Notes under the pieces: generated by a model
The model's input: the letters and a program-made list of their open reading frames with translations, nothing else
Database searches by the model: none
Told to the model about the DNA's origin: nothing
Translations under genes and position numbers: made by a program
Assembly: GCA_026991065.1 (NCBI GenBank)
Contig: JALXCG010000584.1
Location: forward strand, 1 to 15,452
Direction of reading: 5' to 3'
DNA: 15,452 nucleotides
Source of the DNA: JALXCG01 sp026991065 [NCBI: Gemmatimonadota bacterium]
GTDB taxonomy: Bacteria > GCA-2686955
Part shown: positions 1 through 5,549 of the stretch, one piece after another
How positions within the stretch are numbered: the stretch's first letter is position 1
How the letters are laid out: each line of letters starts with the position of its first letter

Positions 1-370
1 CTCCCCCATCGCACCCCACCCCGCTCGCAGCGCCCACACCGGCACCGGCAGCGCCCGCGGCGCAACGCCGCAGCCGCGCTTCAATCAACCCGTCCAGCAG
101 AAAACCAACGGTCGCCGCCTCAACCGATCGCCGTCCCCGCGCCAGCGGCCGCGCCAGCAGCGTCTCGAATTCCGCGAAACTCATCCAGCCGCGCACCAGC
201 CCGGCGACCCCGCTGCGCGCCCCGCCCGCGCCACCGGCGGCCCTCTCGGCGGCCGCCAGACGCCGTTGCAGCGCCGCCTCCAACCGGTCCGCATCCGGCA
301 ACACCTGCAGCACCTTCGGCGTCTTCAGCCGCATCACCCCGGCGGGTGCCGCCACCTCCCCTCCGCTCAT
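1..370 (-). CDS. Unknown protein, C-terminus cut by left window edge
   Basis: An open frame starts at the ATG at 368-370 and runs without a stop to position 1, giving about 123 visible residues. Its ATG overlaps the TGA of the 4Fe-4S protein gene (ATGA, 367-370), so the two are almost certainly translationally coupled. The visible part is alanine-, glycine- and arginine-rich. It starts MSGGEVAAPAG, continues with a probable helix around residues 27-45 (DADRLEAALQRRLAAAERA), then an RGWMSFAEFETLLARPL segment near residues 60-76 and another amphipathic helix near 80-100. I see no cofactor motif, signal peptide or membrane segment. I do not recognise the family. Coupling suggests a role linked to the iron-sulfur membrane protein, perhaps as partner or assembly factor, but this is inference from position only. 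Confidence 0.6.
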   Translation of the reverse strand, partial: MSGGEVAAPAGVMRLKTPKVLQVLPDADRLEAALQRRLAAAERAAGGAGGARSGVAGLVRGWMSFAEFETLLARPLARGRRSVEAATVGFLLDGLIEARLRRCAAGAAGAGVGAASGVGCDGG

Positions 371-1425
371 CCGCGAATGTGCTCCAGTTGATCGATCACC
401 GGGTAGAGTTCCAGATACTCCGCATCGGTCGTGCCGCCCTCCCAATGCCCGCTCCAGCGCGCCGCGCCATACACAACGGCAAAAAGCCCCAGCACCAGCA
501 GGGCGAACACCGGCGCGCGCAGACGCCAGCGCCCTCCGGCCACGCGCAGACTGGTCGAGACGGGACAGGTCGCCACACAATCCAGACAGCCGGTGCACTC
601 CGCGCTCACAATCCGCCGCCGGCGCGAAATCGGCAATCGCGCCATGCACGCCTGGTCACACAGACCGCAGTCGATGCAGGCCGTCGAATCGCGCTGAATC
701 CGCACCGGCGAGACCAGCGAAAAGAGCCCCAGCCAGGCACCGTAGGGGCAGAGATAGCGACACCAGAACCCCTGCACCAGCACCGACGCCAGCGCCAGCA
801 CCAGCAAGACCACGCCGGCGGTGCTGCTCAGATGGGCGAAGAAGTAGTACATCTTCACGTCGCTGACGCGGTTATACGGCGCTTCGATGAACCCGTGCAG
901 CACCTCCGCGCTCATCCTCGCGATCACAGAGACGAAAAACCCCAGCAGCAGATACTTAAGCCCCCGCAGCGGCAGATCCAACCACCCCGGCAGAAGAAAA
1001 TTGCGCCCAAACAGGCGCCGCCCAAGCCGCGCCAAGACCTCGGCCAGGAACCCGATCGGGCAGATCCAGGCGCAGAACGCCTTGCGCAACAAGAACGCCA
1101 TCGCCGTAAAAAGCAGAAAAAGCACCGTCGCGGCCGGGTGAATCGGGTTCAGCACCCCCTGGTAGAGCCAATCGAGCGTGCCCATCAATCCGCTGATCGG
1201 CAGAAACGCCTCCGCCCCCGCGGGTCGCGGCGGCAGCGGCACCGCCCCCTGCTCCAGCGCGTGCACAAAATGCGCGAATCGCACCCCCAGGTAGATCAGG
1301 AAAAGAGCGAACCCGCCCTGCATCGCCAACCGCACAGCATAGGTCTTGCGGTTCTTGGGCCCAAAAACCGCCTCCCACCGGCTCCACTCCGTGCCGCCGC
1401 CAGTTGCTTCCTTGCCATGCACCAC
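367..1425 (-). CDS. Polytopic membrane 4Fe-4S protein, NapH/CcoG-like
   Basis: This 352-residue protein has at least five hydrophobic segments (about 33-50, 97-113, 155-170, 200-220, 304-322). It carries two CxxxCP motifs at membrane boundaries (C118/C122 in FCAWICPIG, C222/C226 in WCRYLCPYG) and two ferredoxin-type clusters, C250xxC253xxC256xxxC260 and C277xxC280xxC283xxxC287P. This arrangement is typical of the NapH/MauN/CcoG group, which passes electrons between quinol or cytosolic donors and other redox proteins or assists metal-centre assembly. The start is GTG at 1423-1425: GAGGAG lies six bases upstream, and the nearby ATG at 1418 is out of frame; a second GTG follows directly. It sits 87 bp after the GXWXG-like gene and overlaps the next gene by four bases. 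No oxidoreductase is visible nearby, so the physiological partner is unknown. The family call is firm, the precise role is not. Confidence 0.88.
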   Translation of the reverse strand: MVHGKEATGGGTEWSRWEAVFGPKNRKTYAVRLAMQGGFALFLIYLGVRFAHFVHALEQGAVPLPPRPAGAEAFLPISGLMGTLDWLYQGVLNPIHPAATVLFLLFTAMAFLLRKAFCAWICPIGFLAEVLARLGRRLFGRNFLLPGWLDLPLRGLKYLLLGFFVSVIARMSAEVLHGFIEAPYNRVSDVKMYYFFAHLSSTAGVVLLVLALASVLVQGFWCRYLCPYGAWLGLFSLVSPVRIQRDSTACIDCGLCDQACMARLPISRRRRIVSAECTGCLDCVATCPVSTSLRVAGGRWRLRAPVFALLVLGLFAVVYGAARWSGHWEGGTTDAEYLELYPVIDQLEHIRG

Positions 1426-1448
1426 ACCCGACTCCTCTGCAGTATCTC

Positions 1449-1472
1449 TTTACCCGCCAGTGTTTACCCGCC
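1449..1472. repeat. Tandem 10-bp direct repeat upstream of the 4Fe-4S gene
   Basis: TTTACCCGCC occurs exactly at 1449-1458 and again at 1463-1472, a 14-bp period. It lies in the 87-bp gap between the GXWXG-like gene and the 4Fe-4S protein gene, just upstream of the latter's ribosome binding site. Spaced direct repeats in such a place can be half-sites for a transcription factor, but a chance repeat in GC-rich DNA is also possible. Confidence 0.35.
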
Positions 1473-1512
1473 CGCGCCATGCCGGTCGCTCCCGCGCCCC
1501 GCCAGCGGCCTC

Positions 1513-2316
1513 TCAAGGACAAAGCGGCACCACCGCCGGTCCCCGCTCCCGCACCCGCGACCGGCAGGGCCCGGCCGACGTATCCAGAATCCGCGCCCGC
1601 CGAATGTAGCGCCGCGCCGCGTCGCTCTCTTCGGGCCGCGCCCGCCGGTGAAACACCATGGCGAAAGGAGTCCCGCGCAGGCGATGGATACCGAGCGGCA
1701 CGATATAACCGATCAGCAGCAGTGACGAGCGTTTTTCGACACCATGCACTAGGTTCGCAGACGCCGCTTCGCCGCCACTCCCGAACCGGCCCCCCGGTCC
1801 ACCGGATGACGCCACGCCAGCGCCCGCGCCGCCCGTCGCCGCCCGCGCCTCGGCGGCACGCCGCTCCTCCCGCCTCAACGCCTCGCCCCACGCCCCCGGC
1901 AGGCGTTCAATCGCCTCCGCCAGCGGAATCGCCCGCATCTCATCCTGCAGTGCCAGGGGGGGCTGCGCCAGATCCTGCCCCAGCACGTGGTACCCATAGT
2001 TCAAAGTGTCCCAGTGAATCGCAAAGGGCAGATCGACGCGCACCCGTTGACGCGCGTCAAGCCGCGGTGCATAACTCCCATCCTGCGTCACCCGCAGATT
2101 GATGCCCCAATCACCGAACAACAGCTTGGCAAAATAGTCCCGCCGCACCACGCGCCGCGCCAACCACTTGTAAACCCGGGTTCCGCCCCCGGTTCGCCCA
2201 AGCCACAGCCCATGCGGCAAGCCGCCCAGGTCAATCACTGCCGCCGCGTCATACAGGGCCGCAATATGCCGCACCGGCAGATTGCCGAACACTTCCAGGA
2301 TTTGCAGACGCTCCAT
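1513..2316 (-). CDS. Uncharacterised protein with GXWXG-like motif
   Basis: This encodes 267 residues from the ATG at 2314-2316. The ATG is preferred over the GTG six bases upstream because GGAAG lies five bases before it. I do not recognise the protein with certainty. Residues 20-41 contain an ALYDA helix followed by LPHGLWLGRT, an exact G-x-W-x-G (36-40), which recalls the GXWXG/DUF4334 family; the rest matches what I remember of that family only loosely. Tryptophan- and tyrosine-rich strands follow (GDWGINLRV about 69-76; HWDTLNYGYHVLGQDL about 101-115), suggesting a beta-rich ligand-binding fold. A low-complexity glycine/alanine/serine stretch lies at about 157-187, and a conserved-looking end GTPFAMVFHRR lies near 215-225. 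There is no signal peptide or membrane helix. It is the first gene of the leftward unit, upstream of the 4Fe-4S protein. Confidence 0.7.
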   Translation of the reverse strand: MERLQILEVFGNLPVRHIAALYDAAAVIDLGGLPHGLWLGRTGGGTRVYKWLARRVVRRDYFAKLLFGDWGINLRVTQDGSYAPRLDARQRVRVDLPFAIHWDTLNYGYHVLGQDLAQPPLALQDEMRAIPLAEAIERLPGAWGEALRREERRAAEARAATGGAGAGVASSGGPGGRFGSGGEAASANLVHGVEKRSSLLLIGYIVPLGIHRLRGTPFAMVFHRRARPEESDAARRYIRRARILDTSAGPCRSRVRERGPAVVPLCP

Positions 2317-2348
2317 CGGCACTTCCAGTGTTGGATTCTTCAGCGGAC

Positions 2349-2400
2349 CGGGGCTTCGACCCCGCGCATCCGCCTGTTCCGCGGCGCAGCGGCAGGCGGA
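2349..2400 (-). promoter_or_regulatory. Two stem-loops in the leader of the leftward unit
   Basis: Positions 2369-2376 (TCCGCCTG) and 2393-2400 (CAGGCGGA) are a perfect 8-bp inverted repeat. It is extended inward by CCGC/GCGG (2379-2382 with 2389-2392) after a two-base bulge, with a six-base loop. A second hairpin, CGGGG (2349-2353) with CCCCG (2360-2364), follows in the minus-strand transcript. Both lie between a candidate -10 element and the Shine-Dalgarno at 2321-2325, so they would fold in the 5' leader of the GXWXG-like gene. I matched them to no known riboswitch class. They may simply stabilise the mRNA or control translation. Confidence 0.4.
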
Positions 2401-2411
2401 CGCAAGTGAGC

Positions 2412-2417
2412 ATCATA
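2412..2417 (-). promoter_or_regulatory. Candidate -10 element for the leftward unit
   Basis: The minus strand reads TATGAT, a five-of-six match to the sigma-70 -10 consensus, in an otherwise GC-rich spacer. A start about seven bases downstream would put the first transcribed base near 2405, immediately before the 2369-2400 stem-loop. No good -35 hexamer is seen 16-19 bases upstream, so the call is tentative. Confidence 0.3.
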
Positions 2418-2571
2418 CACCCGATCCCGGCCGCAGTTTCCCCCAACCTTCGCCTGCCCACCGGTGTTCCGCCCGGCAAACTCCCGGCGGCGGCGAGGGC
2501 GCCGGCGGCTGCCGCGCCGACAACCCACATTTCCTCGCGCACCTGCCCGCAATCCACGCTACATTTCCGCC

Positions 2572-2991
2572 ATGCGCCAGTATCAACAAACCATCCAGAT
2601 TCAAGGCGAACGCCGCGGCCTCACCGAGATCACCGCCGCCATCGCCCAACTTGTCACCGCCGCCGAGATCCGCACCGGGCTCTGCACCCTTTTCGTGCAA
2701 CATACTTCAGCCAGTCTCACCATTCAGGAGAATGCCGATCCCTCGGCGCGCCGCGACCTCGAGAGTTTTCTCGAGCGCATCGCGCCCGAAAACGATCCAA
2801 CCTATACCCACACCGACGAAGGGGTGGACGACATGCCGGCCCACCTGCGCGCCATGTTGACCGCCACCTCGCTCTCGATCCCGATCACGGGCGGGCGACT
2901 GGCCCTCGGCACCTGGCAGGGAATCTTTCTCTGCGAGCATCGGCGGCGCGTCCCCGGCCGGCGGCTGGTGGTCCACATCGCCGGCGAATAG
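2572..2991 (+). CDS. yjbQ: YjbQ/UPF0047 family, secondary thiamine-phosphate synthase-like
   Basis: This 139-residue protein has normal length for the UPF0047/YjbQ family. The family block HTSASLTIQEN is at 44-54, with HTDEGVDDMPAH at 80-91 and GTWQGIFLCEHR at 113-124; its histidines, acidic residues and asparagine are the usual conserved set. E. coli YjbQ has weak thiamine-phosphate synthase activity, and family members are small cytosolic oligomers of uncertain main role. The ATG at 2572 is chosen because the family starts just before the first beta strand (QYQQTIQIQ). An upstream in-frame start at 2464 would add an arginine/proline-rich tail unlike the family. There is no clear Shine-Dalgarno. 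TACATT at 2560-2565 would place transcription at about the start codon, so a leaderless message is possible. It is divergent from the GXWXG-like gene and 28 bp before the next plus-strand gene. Confidence 0.9.
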   Translation: MRQYQQTIQIQGERRGLTEITAAIAQLVTAAEIRTGLCTLFVQHTSASLTIQENADPSARRDLESFLERIAPENDPTYTHTDEGVDDMPAHLRAMLTATSLSIPITGGRLALGTWQGIFLCEHRRRVPGRRLVVHIAGE

Positions 2992-3019
2992 ACCACGAAA
3001 AACAGAAGGCGGCCCCACC

Positions 3020-3334
3020 ATGCAGCCATCCCACCCCATCTTGCGCAAGCTGGAAGAGACTCCGATCGCGGAGATCACAGCGCCGGAGTTGGCGGCCACT
3101 CTCGCCGACGCGCGAATCCTCCAGGAGGAAGACACCGGCATCTGCGGGCCGATCCGGGCACTTGAGTTGGAGGGGGCGGTGCTACTGCAGGAGCAGACCG
3201 ACCAGGGCCGGATCCTGCTCCGACGGCTTCCCTCGGCAGCGGCAGCGCGTCAACTGATCGCCGAGCGGCTGGAGATCTACGAGCGGATGTGGGACGGCTG
3301 CGGGTGCAAGATCCACTACTTCGATGAGAGTTAG
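3020..3334 (+). CDS. Small uncharacterised protein with C-terminal CGCK motif
   Basis: This 104-residue frame begins 28 bp after yjbQ on the same strand, with GAAGGCGG upstream of its ATG, so it is probably cotranscribed. I do not recognise a family. The sequence is acidic and soluble. It has an N-terminal helical part (LRKLEETPIAEITAPELAATL, about 8-28), a strand-like middle around residues 47-70 (ELEGAVLLQEQ, GRILLRRLP), a helix about 71-90, and the end WDGCGCKIHYFDES. The CGC pair beside histidine and aspartate could bind a metal, but there are only three cysteines in all, counting one in the middle (EEDTGICGPI). It has no signal peptide or membrane helix. Codon composition matches the neighbours, which favours a real gene. 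A shared role with YjbQ is only suggested by position. Confidence 0.65.
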   Translation: MQPSHPILRKLEETPIAEITAPELAATLADARILQEEDTGICGPIRALELEGAVLLQEQTDQGRILLRRLPSAAAARQLIAERLEIYERMWDGCGCKIHYFDES

Positions 3335-3719
3335 GATCGATTCATCGGGATGATGCACCCGCCCGGCGCTCCGCCCCGCCGGCCGCCCGTCGCAACGGAG
3401 CAACCATCTCTCCGGGCGGATCCCTCCTCGCCGAAACCGCTGCCCGGCCTCCATCCCGGCTCCCGGCTCACATCCCGCGCCAACCGTGGGTCACTGGCTC
3501 TCCCTCCCACAATTGAAGCAGCTCCCTCCGACCACAGCTTCAATTCGAGTTCACGCGCCTGCGAACCACAGCAGCGTTGCCCCTTTCCAGGAGCGCTCCC
3601 CCTTTCCGCACGGCAGTGGCCCCTCTGGAGCATCCGCGCTTTCCGTGGCATGGAAGGAAGTAGGGCCGCACCGCGGCAGTGGGTGTCGCGGCCAGGCCGG
3701 GTTCCGCGCCGCAGCACAA
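3335..3719. other. Convergent intergenic spacer without a supported gene
   Basis: This stretch separates the rightward yjbQ unit from the leftward dynamin unit. Frames are open on both strands, but their products are rich in arginine, proline, glycine and serine with no recognisable motif or credible ribosome binding site, so I call no gene. It contains a 9-bp inverted repeat (3511-3545), a GGAGCGCTCC palindrome (3590-3599) and a GC-rich imperfect hairpin at about 3665-3694 just beyond the dynamin stop. None has a T-tract, so no intrinsic terminator can be named, although convergent termination is expected here. Confidence 0.5.
3511..3545. repeat. 9-bp perfect inverted repeat in convergent spacer
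   Basis: AATTGAAGC at 3511-3519 and GCTTCAATT at 3537-3545 are exact reverse complements separated by 17 bases. The arms are AT-richer than the surroundings. No T-run follows on either strand, so it is not a standard terminator; a protein-binding site or chance are the alternatives. Confidence 0.35.
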
Positions 3720-5549
3720 TCAAAGTGCGGAATCGGGCCCCTGACCACGGTTGCGGATCGCCTCCAACTTGGCGATGGCCGCAGCAATCCGGGCGGCTTC
3801 CTCAGCCGCCACCCCCTCGGCCTGACGGCGCCGCTCGAGCGTGGCCCGGGTCGCTCCCTGTGTCGCGGCGATTGTCGCCGCCAGTCGCTCATCGAGAATG
3901 CGCCCGAAGCGGCGAAAAGTCACATCGATGCTCTGATAGGCGGTCCAGCGCAGATTCTCAACATTGCGGCGGACCAGCGCCTCCACTTGGTCAAAGAGAC
4001 GCTTGCGAATCCGCTTGTTGCGAACCGCCTCCGGCACCAGGCGGTCGGTCAGCGTGGGCGGGATCGGGTTCAAAGTCACCGGCCAGCGATGGGTGACCCA
4101 GGCGGGATCGGCAACCAGCTCGAAAATCTCCGTGCTTTCCGGAGCGGGCTGCGAAATCTCAAAAAGCTCCGCGGCTGCCGCCCGCACGGCGTCGACCAGG
4201 GCCGCCGCGCGCGCTCGGTGGGGCTCCAGCGCCGCGTCCATCCGCTGCTGCAGGTCGCTGGTGGTGCGACCGACGCGGTGTTCAAAGAAACGCGGAATCG
4301 CCTCTTCGATCGCCCCCTGCACCGCGGCTTCATTCACCCGGCCCTCGCGGGCCAAAGCAGCATGAACCACTCCCCGCAGGTATTCCCGCGCCTCCTGCCG
4401 AAGCTCGCTCGCAGCCACCTCGAGCTGCTCATGGAGCCGGCGCTGATCTCCGGCCAGCAGATCGCCGGCAGCGATCCGTTCGCGCTCCGCCTCGGCGATC
4501 CGCACGGCGAAGCTCGCGAGCCGTTGCTCCAACTCGGCGATCGACATCTCCAGAGCGCGCGCTTCGAGTCGCAGCCGCATCAGGGCGTCGTCCAGTGCGT
4601 CATCGGCCTTGCGCCCGATCGCCTCCGCGAATGCGGCGGTCTTGTCATTGGCGAGGAAATCCAGCAGGTGTTCCTCAACGCGCTCCATGCCGCTGCGCAT
4701 CCAGCGCTGGGCATCGCCGGTCTGGCGTCCGGCAAGCCCATCGCGGGCGGAAACCGAAAAAATCGGCGTCGTGGGCGGCAGTCCCACCTGTTCAGTGAGA
4801 ACCCGTCGCAGAAAGGCTTCGGCTTCGTGGCGCTCATCCGGGCCGAGGTAGTCCACTTTGTTCAAGAGGAAAAAGATGCGACTCACCTTGCTCCGCACCT
4901 CGCGGAGAAAAGCCACCTCGACCTCAGTAACCGGCGGATCAGCGGAAACCAGAAAAAGCGCGGCGTCGCACTGCGGGAGAAAGTTCAGGGTCGCCTCGGT
5001 ATTGTGGCGAAGGGTCGAGCCGATCCCCGGGGTGTCGATCAGCACCGCGCCGCGAGCCAGCACCGGTGCGGGATGCAGTACTTCGACCGAGACCACACCG
5101 CGCCGATTCTCCGGGTTGCCGGTTTCGGTCACAAACTCCGCCAGAAACGCGGCCAAAGCCGCCGCATCGGCGAAGCTACCGCCGCTCGGGGAGCGGCCAT
5201 CGGCAAAGTGTACACGGGCGCCGCGGGTGGTTCCCGGGCGCACAAAAGTGGGAATCGCGGTCAAAGGAACAACCGCGCTCGGCAGCACGGCTTCGCCCAA
5301 AAGCGCATTGAGCAGCGTGCTCTTCCCGCGCTTGAACTGCCCCAGGACCGCCAGGTGAAAACGCCCCCGGTCCAGCCGGCCGCGCAGTTCCCGCAGCCGC
5401 GCCGCCGGCCCGGAAAATCCATCGCCGAGCGCATCAAGCTGGGCAAGAGCAGTCGAGAGTCTCGCCTGAAGGTCACCCATGCTGGGCGAAGTGCCACCCA
5501 TTTTCGATCGCGGCGCGGGAGCGGGCTCCACGGGCTGTTCCGGCACCAC
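3720..5549 (-). CDS. Bacterial dynamin-like GTPase
   Basis: This 609-residue protein has the full dynamin-type G domain near its N-terminus: G1 GQFKRGKST (70-78), a G2 threonine in PLTAIPT (95-101), G3 DTPGIGS (172-178) and G4 NKVD (230-233). After about residue 300 it is long and helical, with coiled-coil-like stretches near 320-390 and 560-600, as expected for a stalk and neck. No clear transmembrane segment is seen. Such proteins bind GTP and remodel or tether membranes; some act in phage defence or membrane repair. The start is read as GTG at 5547-5549, directly after the ATPase stop at 5550-5552, with a G-run just upstream. ATG codons at residues 17 and 24 are possible alternatives, and the proline-rich first 20 residues look dispensable. 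The zero-base junction implies coupled expression with the HerA-like ATPase. The fold call is firm, the cellular role unknown. Confidence 0.9.
   Translation of the reverse strand: MVPEQPVEPAPAPRSKMGGTSPSMGDLQARLSTALAQLDALGDGFSGPAARLRELRGRLDRGRFHLAVLGQFKRGKSTLLNALLGEAVLPSAVVPLTAIPTFVRPGTTRGARVHFADGRSPSGGSFADAAALAAFLAEFVTETGNPENRRGVVSVEVLHPAPVLARGAVLIDTPGIGSTLRHNTEATLNFLPQCDAALFLVSADPPVTEVEVAFLREVRSKVSRIFFLLNKVDYLGPDERHEAEAFLRRVLTEQVGLPPTTPIFSVSARDGLAGRQTGDAQRWMRSGMERVEEHLLDFLANDKTAAFAEAIGRKADDALDDALMRLRLEARALEMSIAELEQRLASFAVRIAEAERERIAAGDLLAGDQRRLHEQLEVAASELRQEAREYLRGVVHAALAREGRVNEAAVQGAIEEAIPRFFEHRVGRTTSDLQQRMDAALEPHRARAAALVDAVRAAAAELFEISQPAPESTEIFELVADPAWVTHRWPVTLNPIPPTLTDRLVPEAVRNKRIRKRLFDQVEALVRRNVENLRWTAYQSIDVTFRRFGRILDERLAATIAATQGATRATLERRRQAEGVAAEEAARIAAAIAKLEAIRNRGQGPDSAL

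Noticed and set aside
346-1725. A 459-codon plus-strand frame opposite the 4Fe-4S gene
   Set aside because: The product is dominated by Arg, His, Pro and Gln. The minus strand carries the cysteine motifs and membrane segments, so this is a shadow.
956-1891. A 311-codon minus-strand frame overlapping two genes
   Set aside because: It is out of frame with both the 4Fe-4S and GXWXG-like genes and is glycine/arginine-rich without motifs.
2349-2364. tRNA T-arm-like GGGGTCGAAGCCCC on the minus strand
   Set aside because: The loop has six rather than seven bases, and no acceptor, D or anticodon arms can be built around it.
3665-3694. GC-rich hairpin after the dynamin stop as an intrinsic terminator
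   Set aside because: The stem is imperfect (six pairs, bulge, three pairs) and no T-run follows on the minus strand.
3331-3892. Minus-strand frames of 130 and 113 codons in and next to the convergent spacer
   Set aside because: They have no ribosome binding site or motif. One overlaps the dynamin C-terminus in another frame, and the composition is arginine/glycine-rich.
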